From DASVVT01 sp036386415 (lineage in GTDB: Bacteria > Acidobacteriota > Blastocatellia > Pyrinomonadales > Pyrinomonadaceae): a stretch of 64,000 bases of DNA. Positions within the stretch are counted from its first letter, which is position 1, and the number at the start of each line of letters is the position of its first letter. The translations under genes and the position numbers were made by a program. The notes beneath the pieces are model-generated. The model saw nothing but the letters and a program-made list of their open reading frames with translations. It did no database searches and had not been told where the DNA came from. Positions 1 through 9,042 of this stretch are shown in pieces. The stretch covers positions 1 to 64,000 of the forward strand of contig DASVVT010000027.1 of NCBI GenBank assembly GCA_036386415.1, in the 5' to 3' direction.

Positions 1-3
1 GAA

Positions 4-110
4 GACTCACCACAGAGGCACAGAGGACGCAGAGATGGCACAGAGGCTTAAATGCTCTTCAACTCTCTGTGCCCCCTCTGTGTCCTCTGTGTCTCTGTGG
101 TGAACTGACT
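4..110. repeat. CACAGAGG-type inverted repeat
   Basis: The left arm is built of tandem CACAGAGG-like units (from about 6 to 48). The right arm (about 74-105) carries the complementary CTCTGTG units, so the whole can fold into a long imperfect hairpin. No gene overlaps it convincingly. It resembles the hairpin repeats between genes elsewhere in the window but with an 8-9 bp unit. Confidence 0.7.
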
Positions 111-251
111 CTTGCCTACACCCAATTGAAATCCGATCTAGCGGAAACGAAATACTTGTTCAGAGCTTGCGCGGTCGGCAACGCCGGGCAGGGTGGCCGG
201 AGCGATCAGGCAATCTTGGATTGCTCTGCCGAGGACAGAAAGCGAGTCTAT

Positions 252-312
252 GAAGCAGGCGCAGAGAATATAGCCCAGCCTAACACTGGGCTATATTCTC
301 TACGCCTGCTTC
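252..312. terminator. 27-bp inverted repeat downstream of the broken FG-GAP gene
   Basis: Arms at 252-278 and 286-312 are complementary over 27 bp with one mismatch and a 7-nt loop. It lies just beyond the 3' end (339) of the minus-strand FG-GAP gene, so it could terminate that transcript. There is no clear T-run, and the stem is much longer than a usual terminator, so a small palindromic repeat element is also possible. Confidence 0.5.
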
Positions 313-338
313 GCTGGCTTGCGGCCTACTGCATTCTC

Positions 339-1874
339 TTACTCAGGCGGATAGGTTGACGGCGCGGGTATGTCGCCGTTGTGTCCCCACTGGTGAATCA
401 GTATGCCGCCGGAGATTTCGTGTATGTACCAGACTCCATCGCCCGGACGCCAGACGGCAATGTCAGTCCTGCCGTCGCCGTCATAGTCTCCCGGCACAGG
501 CTTATCATTCAGACTCGCTCCGCCCCACTGCTCTGCTATGTACAGGCCGTCCGAACTCTTCAAGATATACCAGTAGCCCGTCGAGGGACGCCAGACCGCT
601 TCATCCGTCTTGCCGTCGCCATCATAGTCTCCCGGCACAAGCACGTCTCCGCTGTTGCCCCAGACGACAGCCCTTAATGAGCCGTCGGCGCTGTTACGCG
701 TGTACCAGTAGCTATCAGTGGGACGAAACACCGTCAGATCAGTCTTGATGTCTCCTGTGAAGTCGAACAGTTCTGTGCCCCTCGGAAGGGGCGGCGTGAT
801 GGTGTACTGCGTCCCGCCGCGCGTCAGGTCGCGCTTGCCGTTGCTGCTGCCGGAGGTGAAGGTCTGGCCGCGCAATCCCGCCAGGACGGAGCCCGCGCCG
901 ATAGCCGTGTGCCCCACGGGGATGAACGGATTGAGCTTGCTGGCGGAAACCTTGATGGTGATGATCTGACAATTTGTGTCTATAGAGCCACTGTCAGCCG
1001 CGCCGCGATCAGTGTAGGTCAGCGAGCCGTTGGAATTTCTCACGGTTGTGCCGAAGGTGTAGGTCGGAGTCCCCGAAGCGTTGGTCGTGGCGCGAACGAA
1101 GAACTGATCGCCACGGTCGGAGAGTCCGAAGGTGTAATCTTTCAATGGACTCACGACAGCGAACGGCACATTGGCCGCGAAGTTCATACGCCAGTTCGCA
1201 GAGGGCGGCGCGGCTGGGAGCGCCGACACCTTCATCGTCGCCACGATGAACGGGTCTGCGCTGCTGCAAGCTTCGCACGAATACTTGATCGAGACGATGT
1301 CGAATGGATCATCCGTCGGAACAACGCTCGTCGATCCGGTCGCGGCGTCGCGGGGGAAGTCCCTCACCTGAGAGCCGTCGTAGAGCGCGGCGGGCGGTCC
1401 CGGCAGCGTAGAGCCTTCGACCGGCGCGGGGACTGTGCCACCATTGAGGGCGGGCCCACTCGTCTGGCGCGTCATGTAGGTGTAGCCATCGAAGTCGTTG
1501 TGATCATCCGTGTAGGCGATGACGGCTGCGCCCGTCGGATCGAACGAGACCTGGAAATAGTCTAGCAGGTTGCGATTCTTGTTCCCGAACGTTCCCCCCT
1601 CGGAGACGTTGCTCGCGTGTATGAAGTGGTCTGATGCCACCACCTGGCGGAACGTAGGCGTGGCGGCGTTGGCATCTGAGCTATGCGCGTAGAAGACCTG
1701 CCAGTTGGCGCTGTCCACGTTGATCGGCTCGGAGGTGCCGATCCAGACTACGCCGACGGAACCGGGCGTCGAGCCCGTCTCGATGAAGGGCAGGATGCTC
1801 AAGCTCGTCTCCGGCCCATCGCTGACGCGCACAGGCTCGCTCCAGGATGCTCCCTTATCTGTCGAGTGCGCGAG
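339..1874 (-). pseudogene. 5'-truncated sialidase-like (BNR) / FG-GAP repeat surface protein
   Basis: The open frame can start at a GTG near 1832, but coding-type sequence continues upstream in the same frame to a TAG at 1875-1877. The added residues read like a BNR/Asp-box (HSTDKGASWSEPVRVSD), a motif found in the middle of sialidase-like beta-propellers, not at a protein start. No signal peptide is present. The C-terminal 140 residues carry three FG-GAP/VCBS-type repeats with GDYDGDGKTD and GDYDGDGRTD calcium-binding loops and repeated VWRP segments. Such proteins are normally secreted or surface-bound. I infer that the 5' half is lost and the gene is a remnant; expression from the internal GTG cannot be excluded. 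Confidence 0.65.
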
Positions 1875-1877
1875 CTA

Positions 1878-2333
1878 CGGAGCACGGCTCTCTCTTAAAA
1901 CTCAAACAGAAGGGTTGGGCTATATCTCGGCAATAGATTGAAGGGTCAGGGGAAGTCGGTGCTCATCCGAGCACCTTAAGATGTCTGGGCTTCGCAGAGC
2001 AGCCAGTATCGGGATGCGGCAGGAGAAAGGGAAACCGCTCCTCCCGCGCCGCCTGCTCTGTTGTCTGATTCGGCTGCGGAGATTATCACCGTGAAACTTT
2101 CATTGTCAACGTTGCGCACGCGTGGAATAAAACTGCGTGTCCGTTTCGCTGACTCAACTTACGCCCTTTCACATCTTTCTTCACGCCTGGCAACGACAAG
2201 CTCCATATCAGACTCAAATCTCTTCTCTCCTCTTAATTTGGCCGCGCCCGCAGGAGTGTTGTAAGGTGCTCCGGTGGTGGAAAATTCTGAATCCGTACAA
2301 TCAGCGAGTCATTCGAATCAAGAAGCTAAAGAT
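1878..2333. other. intergenic stretch, no gene seen
   Basis: About 450 bp between the broken FG-GAP gene (minus) and the glycosidase-like lipoprotein (plus). Short open frames here show no family features. Promoters for the plus-strand gene are expected here, but I cannot place one with confidence. Confidence 0.4.
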
Positions 2334-4901
2334 ATGAAGCGTCTTCTGGTCATCACTCTGTCATTCATCATCATCCTCGCGGCGGGCACAACGTCTTGCG
2401 TCAAGAGCCAGCAGGCAGGGATGCAGTCGGGAGACGTTCCGACTTTTCAATTGCGCGCGCGCATCGTCAGACAGAGCGGGCAAGCGCCGCCCCCGAAGAA
2501 GTTTGTCTTTCGACTGGAAGTGCCGAAGAGTCCGCCGCAAAATGCTATGGGCGGCGAGTGGAGCCCGTGGATGACTTTCGCTCGCTCGGATGCCGAAGCG
2601 CTCTTGAAAGCGCAGCAGAACAGCTACCCGATTCGCGTCCGCATGAGAGTCAACGGCGTCGTCGATCCGACCGAGGTCGAAGCCGAATTGAAGTTGGACG
2701 AGACGGGCGAGGTCTTGAAGCTCGGCGCGGAGCTGTTCAATCCTTTCATGGGGATGGTACTATGGCGCGACCAAGACAAGCGGCCACACGCGGCGACGAT
2801 GGCCGACTATAACCAGCAGCACTACTGGAAGCCGCTCGCAGACTTGCAGCTCACGGAAGCGCAGCGACCCAAGAAGTTTCTCATCGTTGACCGCTTTATC
2901 GGCGGCAGCGATGATCGCCGCGAGTGGCGCGACGGCATCGGGCAACTGGCGCGCGCCGGAATCAACACTATCATGGTGCCCGCCTCCCGCCCCGTTCGCG
3001 ACTTTCTACTGGACGCGGGCGTGCGACGCACCGCATGGGCGATATACAACCCGCCCGGCTATGCCTTCTCCTACGCCAAGAAGGCGACGCCCGAGGCCAT
3101 CAACGACTGGGCGCAGAAGCAGGCGACAGCCTATTCGAGAGCCGGGTTCGCGCCCGAAGAGATGGCGCTTCTGGCGATGTCGGACGAGCCTTCCTGGTAC
3201 TACCCGCAGGTCTTTCAGCCCCTGCTGACCGACAACATCACGGGCGTTAATCTCTTTCACGATTATCTACGGCAACAGAATCTACAGCCTGCCGACGTGG
3301 GCGCGAAGAGTTGGGACGACGTTCTGCCTGTCGGGCGCAGCCGCGCCAAAGACCTCGCCTCGCGGCGGCTCTTTTACTGGTCTATGCGTTTCTTCTCGTG
3401 GGACGCCTCGCGCCATTTCGCCAACTGCACGACCGCGCTGGAGCGTGCCTTCTATCCAAACCTTCCGATCTACACCAACTGGAACTTCTTCAGCGGGCGC
3501 TTCTTCGTCCCCGGCCCCGTCGCGAGCAACAAGGACACGACCAGCCCGGACGCCGGAATGGGCGCGCAGGACTGGTTCGAGTTCGGAAAGCTTCGCGGCG
3601 GCACAATGCTCTGGACGGAAGACTGGTTCCCGGATAACCAGGCTTACCAGTGGTCTTTCTACAACGCGAAGATGCGCAGCATCGCCGACCGCAATGGCCT
3701 TCAGTTCGGAGGCTACGTCGTCGGGCGCGTCGCGGGTGGCCGCGAAAGCGGAATCATGCAAAAAGCTCTCAGCATAGCGGGCAGCGGCGGCAAGGCGATT
3801 CACTATTACTGGTTCGGCCCCGACTACAATTTCCCCGGCAACTGCTACTCCGAAAAGCCGGACGTGTTCAGAAAGATCGGGGAGGCCAACCGTATGATCG
3901 GCGCGGCGGAAGATGTCCTGTGGCCGGGCAAGCAATCGCGCCCGCAGGTCGCCATCCTGATGCCGCGAAGCTCTCAAGCCTGGGACGCCAAAGACATACA
4001 GCTTCCAACGCAGATACAGGATGCGACGAACACGAATCTGAACAACGATACGGTCGATTACATGGCCGAAGTGTTCGACCTCTATTTGGCCTTACAACAT
4101 GACAACATACCCGTGGATTTCGTGGATGAAGATGACCTGTCCGCGAAGGGCTTGGAAGCGTACCGCGTCCTCTATATCACAGCGCCCAACATTCCGACCG
4201 AAGGGCAGGACGGCCTCGGCGAATGGGTGCGCGGCGGAGGCACGCTCGTCGAGATCACCGGCGCAGGCACGTACGACCGCTACAACGAGCCGAGCCGCGC
4301 TCTCAGCACCCTCTCAGGCATCACGGAGCATCCGCGCGAGCGTATGTTGGTGGCGAGCATAGACGCTTTGAAGACGGTCGCTAAAGGGAAAGGCTCGCAG
4401 GGCGAGTTTACGGTCGCGGGCGCGCGTGGAAACATCACGGGCGCGCGTGAAGGAGTCGAGGCGACATTCGAGGACGGCTCGGCGGCTATCGTCCAGCGCT
4501 CCGTGGGACGCGGGCGCGTCGTTCATTTCGCCTGGACTCCGGGGCTCTCCTACGTCAAGTCGTCTACAGGGACGAAAGACAATCTGCCCGTCGGCTTTTC
4601 GGACTCAATCAGACGCTGGATAGTCTACCCCTTGCAGCTTGCAGGCATTCAGAAGCCTGTCACCCTGAGCGCTCCGATGGTCGAAGCGCCGCTGCTTCTT
4701 TCCAGGGACGGCGCAGCCATCACCCTGCTCAACTGGCGCGGCGAGTCCGTCAGCGCATTGAACGTTACCGCACAAATCCCTTTCAAGGTCAAAAGAGCGG
4801 AGAGCGTCAAGCGTGGGCGGCTGACCTTCAAAGAATCAAAAGATGGTATCTCTTTCTCATTACCTCTGGACGCCGCCGACATCGTGATGCTTCGCCCCTA
4901 A
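2334..4901 (+). CDS. secreted glycoside-hydrolase-like lipoprotein with beta-galactosidase-trimerisation-type domain
   Basis: The protein is 855 aa from the ATG at 2334. That start was chosen over an upstream GTG because it opens directly with a lipoprotein-type signal, MKRLLVITLSFIIILAAG followed by TTSC, with Cys near residue 22. The middle part looks like a TIM-barrel glycosidase (FLIVDRFIGGSDDRREWRD, then many Trp/Asp-rich motifs such as DEPSWYYPQ and WTEDWFPDN). Residues about 540-680 (ALQHDNIPVDFVDEDDL, GEWVRGGGTLVEITGAG) resemble the class-I-amidotransferase-like trimerisation domain of GH42 enzymes. Role: probably polysaccharide or glycan hydrolysis outside the inner membrane; substrate unknown. 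It stands alone and is followed by a nested hairpin at 4916-5062. Confidence 0.6.
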   Translation: MKRLLVITLSFIIILAAGTTSCVKSQQAGMQSGDVPTFQLRARIVRQSGQAPPPKKFVFRLEVPKSPPQNAMGGEWSPWMTFARSDAEALLKAQQNSYPIRVRMRVNGVVDPTEVEAELKLDETGEVLKLGAELFNPFMGMVLWRDQDKRPHAATMADYNQQHYWKPLADLQLTEAQRPKKFLIVDRFIGGSDDRREWRDGIGQLARAGINTIMVPASRPVRDFLLDAGVRRTAWAIYNPPGYAFSYAKKATPEAINDWAQKQATAYSRAGFAPEEMALLAMSDEPSWYYPQVFQPLLTDNITGVNLFHDYLRQQNLQPADVGAKSWDDVLPVGRSRAKDLASRRLFYWSMRFFSWDASRHFANCTTALERAFYPNLPIYTNWNFFSGRFFVPGPVASNKDTTSPDAGMGAQDWFEFGKLRGGTMLWTEDWFPDNQAYQWSFYNAKMRSIADRNGLQFGGYVVGRVAGGRESGIMQKALSIAGSGGKAIHYYWFGPDYNFPGNCYSEKPDVFRKIGEANRMIGAAEDVLWPGKQSRPQVAILMPRSSQAWDAKDIQLPTQIQDATNTNLNNDTVDYMAEVFDLYLALQHDNIPVDFVDEDDLSAKGLEAYRVLYITAPNIPTEGQDGLGEWVRGGGTLVEITGAGTYDRYNEPSRALSTLSGITEHPRERMLVASIDALKTVAKGKGSQGEFTVAGARGNITGAREGVEATFEDGSAAIVQRSVGRGRVVHFAWTPGLSYVKSSTGTKDNLPVGFSDSIRRWIVYPLQLAGIQKPVTLSAPMVEAPLLLSRDGAAITLLNWRGESVSALNVTAQIPFKVKRAESVKRGRLTFKESKDGISFSLPLDAADIVMLRP

Positions 4902-4915
4902 ACCGCTCTGGACGA

Positions 4916-5062
4916 GCGGATAGCAAATGGGTGTAGGCCTAGTTCAGAGTTCAGCCTTCAGGCTGATGGAGCGTGCAGGGGCGGACAGCCTGAAGGCTGA
5001 ACTCTGAACTGAAGCAGCCTGAAGGCTCATCTCTCAACTGCTTTCGCTCTCTTGCTATCCGC
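4916..5062. repeat. nested perfect inverted repeats
   Basis: An inner pair (4941-4965 and 4986-5010) is a perfect 25-bp inverted repeat around a 20-nt loop. An outer pair (GCGGATAGCAA at 4916-4926, complement at 5052-5062) encloses it. A third copy of the CAGCCTGAAGGCT core lies between them. It follows the glycosidase-like gene and may terminate it, but its nested form resembles a mobile palindromic repeat. Confidence 0.7.
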
Positions 5063-5111
5063 TATAGATTCGGCACGCGCTCAGTCGTGCAATTGATCTG
5101 AAAATTGCTTG

Positions 5112-5600
5112 GTCAGGCGCGACCGTCGCTTGTCAGGAGGCGACAGAGCAATGTCCGATTGTGACAAAGCAACTTCCGAACGCAACAACGTAACGTCCGA
5201 TCGTGACAATCGCTCGTCCGAACGTGACGAAGCAATCTTCGTACGTGACGAAGTGATGTCCGAAGATAACGAACCAATGTCCGATTGAGACAATCGCTCA
5301 TCCGAGTGCGACAGAGCTTTGTCCGAATGTGACGAAGTAATGTCTGAACGTGACGGAGCAATGTCTGAGGCCGACAATCGTATGTCCGAGTGTACCGGAG
5401 CAATGTCCGCGCGTAACAGTCGATTGTCCGAGGGTGACAGAGGCTTGTCCGACCTCAGCAGAGCATTGTCAGACTCAAACATAGCAATGTCAGAGCGTGC
5501 CAGAGCAATGTCAGAGCGGGTTAGAGTAATGTCAGAGTGCGACGGAGTAATGTCAGAGTGCGACGGAGGCTTGTCCGTGTGCGACAGCCGTTTGTTAGCA
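5112..5600. repeat. degenerate 21-bp tandem repeat array (about 23 units)
   Basis: The unit is approximately GCAATGTCCGAACGTGACGAA, repeated head to tail with substitutions but an almost fixed 21-bp period. Because 21 is a multiple of 3, several frames on both strands stay open and read as heptapeptide repeats: MSERDGA-like on plus, SxSDIAL-like on minus. On the plus strand an ATG at 5151 has an AGGAGG 10 bp upstream, but the frame meets a TGA at 5286-5288 and then continues repetitive to 5699. Whether anything is translated is unclear. The array lies downstream of the TPR-sigma-54 activator gene. Confidence 0.85.
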
Positions 5601-5661
5601 GAGAATTACAGTAAGAGTAGAGAGGGTGATGGCTTGCTTCCCTTCTTCTATCTTCTGCTTT

Positions 5662-8600
5662 TCAGGTGCTGGCGCTCATCTCATAGCGTCCGAGCTTGAG
5701 TTGCAGGCCGCGTCTGGTGAGTCCTAGCTCGCGTGCGGCGCGTGAGATGTTGCCGCCCGTTCGACGCAAGGTTTCCGTAATCATCTGGCGTTCCAGATTC
5801 TCCACCGCTTCGGGGAGCGTCATGCCTTCCTGCCACCCAGCAGCGCCGGAGCCTATAGCCATTGATGTTGATGAAGGTGGAGAGACGTGAGCGGCTGTGC
5901 GTTTCAGCTCCGGCGAGAGATGATCGGGCGTAATCAAGGTTCCGTCTTCAGCGCGCGCCACTATGCGCTGAATCTCGTTGGTCAACTGGCGCACGTTGCC
6001 CGGCCAGTCGAAGACCATTAACAAGTCTACGGCCTGCGGCGTGATCTGTATGTCGCGCCGTCCAAACTTCTCCGAATAGTGGCGTATGTAGTAATCCACG
6101 ATGGTCGGAATCTCAGAATGACGCTCGCGCAAAGGGGGCACGCGCAGGCGAATCACGTTCAGACGATAGTAGAGGTCTTCGCGGAAGCGTCCTCCGGCCA
6201 CCATGTCTTCGAGGTCTGTGTTGGTCGCGGCGATGATGCGCACATCGACCTTGATCGGGCGTTGCTCGCCGAGCGGCTGAATCTCGCCCTCCTGTAGAAA
6301 GCGCAGGAGCTTCGGTTGAATGTCGAGCGGAAGATCGCCAATCTCGTCCAGAAAGATCGTGCCTCCGGCAGCCGTGCGAATCACGCCCGGTGAATCTGAA
6401 ACAGCACCCGTGAACGAGCCGCGCTTGTAGCCGAACAGGTAAGCGTCCGACAGCTCCTTCGGGACAGCCGTGCAGTTGAAGGGCACGAAGACCTTGGCGC
6501 GGCGCGACGAAATGGCGTGAATCGAGCGCGCGACCAGCTCCTTGCCCGTCCCACTCTCGCCCGTGATGAGCACGGTCACGTCCGATGAGCGAATCTTGTG
6601 TATCTCTTCGACGAGGCGCGTCATGGCCGGGCTCGAATGGATGAAGCCGGGTATCAGGCTCTGACCTGAGCGCGCCGTCTGCTCCTGGCCGTCGCCCCCA
6701 TCGCGCGCCTTCTCGCGGAAAGCGCACACGTCCATGCCCAGCTCGACCACGCGCAAAAGCGGCTCGATGGAGATGCCGCCCGTCAGTGTGATGGGGGCGC
6801 GCGGAGCGACGATCAACCTCGCGAGCGGAGCATTCGTCGCGCGCAGCAGCGTCATACTGACGCCATGCTTGACGGTCAACTGCTCTCTCTCCGCATCACT
6901 CTTCGCCTGGCATAACTCATTCAGCAGTCGCTCGGCCTCGGCCTTCGTGTAGCCGTGCGCGACGATCACTTTTTCGGTCTGATCGACGCATGGCTCGCCT
7001 ATGATGACCTGCCGCGCATTGGTCTCCTGATGAATGACGGCGGCCAGCTCGCGCAGTAGAAGCTCGCGCGAGGCGACTGCTTCGGTCAGGCGGAGCGTGA
7101 GCAGTTGCGTGAGCGCCGAAACCTCATCGCGCCGTGCGGGTGCAATCGTGCGGTCGAGCGCGGCCTGTGCCTCTTCGGCGCGCGTCAGATCAAGACGAGC
7201 GCCAAGCTCTTGAAACTGCTGTACGGCGAGCGAGAAATGCTCCTCGGCGCGCTCCGGCTGCGCGCCCGCATAAGCACGACCGAGCAGGTAGTGAGCAAGC
7301 GCCCCGCGATAACGGTCGCCGAGCATCTCGAAGATCGAAGCGCTACGACCGAAGTGATGCGCGGCCAGCGCCGTGTCTGCCTGCGCCATCGCGAGCAGAC
7401 CCAGCAGGCGCTGTGTTTCGCCCGCGACGGCCAGATCGGCTGACGATTCGGCCGTCTCATCCGTGACCATCTTCAGCTCCGCAAACGCTTCTTCAAGCTC
7501 GCCGTGCTGTAGATGTGCCTCCGCGATCAGCAGACGCGATTCATAGATGGCCTGGCGGTCGCCCGTGCGGTTGCCGAGCGCCAGCGCCTCTTGGCCTAGT
7601 TGCAGGGCACGCGGCGCATCGTTCAATAAGAGATAGCAGCGGCCCAGCGTACGCAGGGGCTGCCAGACGTACCACTTGTTTCCGTGCTCGCGCGCCAGCG
7701 CCACAGCGCGTTCAAGATAAACTCGCGCTTCTTCCAGATCGCCGCGCAGCATGCACAACTCGCCGAGCGAGTCGAGCACCATCGGGACGCGCGGGCCGTG
7801 CGCGTCGATTTCAGAGGCGAGCGCGAGCGCACGCTCCAGGGCTTCCTGCGCGCGCCTCCAGTCACCCGTCAGCATCAGGTTGATGCCCAGGTTGTTGTAG
7901 CCATCCGTCGCGTTGGCCTTGTGCTCAGTGCGCTCGTAATAGCTGATCGCCTTTTCCAGATAGCCGATGCCGTCCTGCGGGCGCTTGAGGAACCAGCAGG
8001 CCCCAGCCATGTTGGTGTAAATCTTGCCGAGCAGGTAGGGTGCGGGATGATCGCCGATCAGTTTCAGCGCCTGCTGGAAATTGTCCAGCGCAGCTTCCCA
8101 GTGCCCCTCATAAAAGTCCGCCATCGCGATGGCAAAATAAGCTTCGGCCAGACCGCGCCAGTCGCCCGTGCCGCGATAATGCTCAAGCGCCTTCTGCGCG
8201 TGGTCGCGCGCAATCGGGTACTCGTTGATGCTGCGATAGACGCGCGCCAGCGCAACATAGACGGCACCCATCTGCGCGTCAGACCCGTTCTCCGTGGCCT
8301 CGCGCAGCGTCGCGTTTAAGACGGCAATGGCTTTCGGATGATCCCCTGTGTAGTTGTAGGCCAGCCCGATCTGCACGCGTACAGAGGCGATGGCTTCCGC
8401 GCCGAGACGTGCGCGCTCCTCCGGCTGCTCGTACATCAGGACGGCTTCGAGCGATTCGCGATAATGCCCCTGCATCTCCAGCGACGCCGAAAGCATGCTG
8501 CGGGCAATGGCTAGAAGATTCGGATCGTGGCGGGTTGTGGCCTTGATGATTGAGGTGAGACGCGATTGGACTTCAGTCGTGAGACCCTGATCGAGCAGCA

Positions 8601-8778
8601 GGCGAACCTCTTCGATCTCTCTTTTGAGAGGCTCATTCGAAGAGCCTGGGCGTGAGCGTGACGAGGAGGAGGCGACGACGCTGCTCCGGCGCGTCTCCGA
8701 TAATTGCCCGGCGGACGCTTCTGAGCTGCGCTGCTCCCCGTTCAAATTCTCGTCCTCTGTTGGCTTCTCTTCAATCAT
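5662..8778 (-). CDS. sigma-54-dependent transcriptional activator with N-terminal TPR sensor region
   Basis: The protein is 1038 aa. Residues about 60-480 are tandem TPR helices (repeated A-x-Y-x-N-x-G patterns). An AAA+ sigma-54 interaction module follows: Walker A GESGTGKE near 741, a GSFTGA loop near 788 (the usual form is GAFTGA), Walker B GTIFLDEIGDLP near 809, and the arginine-finger segment FREDLYYRLNVIRLRVPPLRER. The C-terminus is a Fis-type helix-turn-helix (TGGNISRAARELGLTRRGLQ). Known role of the family: binding upstream DNA and remodelling RNA polymerase-sigma-54 by ATP hydrolysis. The TPR block replaces the common receiver or GAF input, so the signal is probably a protein partner (inference). 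Confidence 0.9.
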   Translation of the reverse strand: MIEEKPTEDENLNGEQRSSEASAGQLSETRRSSVVASSSSRSRPGSSNEPLKREIEEVRLLLDQGLTTEVQSRLTSIIKATTRHDPNLLAIARSMLSASLEMQGHYRESLEAVLMYEQPEERARLGAEAIASVRVQIGLAYNYTGDHPKAIAVLNATLREATENGSDAQMGAVYVALARVYRSINEYPIARDHAQKALEHYRGTGDWRGLAEAYFAIAMADFYEGHWEAALDNFQQALKLIGDHPAPYLLGKIYTNMAGACWFLKRPQDGIGYLEKAISYYERTEHKANATDGYNNLGINLMLTGDWRRAQEALERALALASEIDAHGPRVPMVLDSLGELCMLRGDLEEARVYLERAVALAREHGNKWYVWQPLRTLGRCYLLLNDAPRALQLGQEALALGNRTGDRQAIYESRLLIAEAHLQHGELEEAFAELKMVTDETAESSADLAVAGETQRLLGLLAMAQADTALAAHHFGRSASIFEMLGDRYRGALAHYLLGRAYAGAQPERAEEHFSLAVQQFQELGARLDLTRAEEAQAALDRTIAPARRDEVSALTQLLTLRLTEAVASRELLLRELAAVIHQETNARQVIIGEPCVDQTEKVIVAHGYTKAEAERLLNELCQAKSDAEREQLTVKHGVSMTLLRATNAPLARLIVAPRAPITLTGGISIEPLLRVVELGMDVCAFREKARDGGDGQEQTARSGQSLIPGFIHSSPAMTRLVEEIHKIRSSDVTVLITGESGTGKELVARSIHAISSRRAKVFVPFNCTAVPKELSDAYLFGYKRGSFTGAVSDSPGVIRTAAGGTIFLDEIGDLPLDIQPKLLRFLQEGEIQPLGEQRPIKVDVRIIAATNTDLEDMVAGGRFREDLYYRLNVIRLRVPPLRERHSEIPTIVDYYIRHYSEKFGRRDIQITPQAVDLLMVFDWPGNVRQLTNEIQRIVARAEDGTLITPDHLSPELKRTAAHVSPPSSTSMAIGSGAAGWQEGMTLPEAVENLERQMITETLRRTGGNISRAARELGLTRRGLQLKLGRYEMSAST

Positions 8779-9042
8779 CTGAGATTACCAAAAAAAATAT
8801 GCCCAGGAAGAATGGCGGATAGTTAAACACATTTGTGGCGTCTAACAAAACCCGCATCGCCCTTCAGGTAGTCATCCTGTCATGACGCCCTCCTTGAGAT
8901 TCATCAACCTCTCAGCCTGCATCATCTCAAGCGAGAAAGCGTGCGAAGGGTTATTCGAGCACACCTCACCCTTCCATTCTTAAACGGAACGGCTCTGCCA
9001 AAGCTACGGACGATCACACTCTCTTTTTGGAGACGACCTCAG

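Noticed and set aside
909..1565. 218-aa plus-strand ORF within the FG-GAP pseudogene
   Set aside because: Arg/Glu-rich antisense frame without family features.
5081..5482. 133-aa minus-strand protein of SxSDIAL heptads
   Set aside because: The plus strand and another minus frame are equally open because the repeat period is a multiple of three; no ribosome-binding site or conserved family supports this frame.
5112..5600. CRISPR array
   Set aside because: The 21-bp units are directly adjacent, degenerate, and have no spacers; no cas genes are near.
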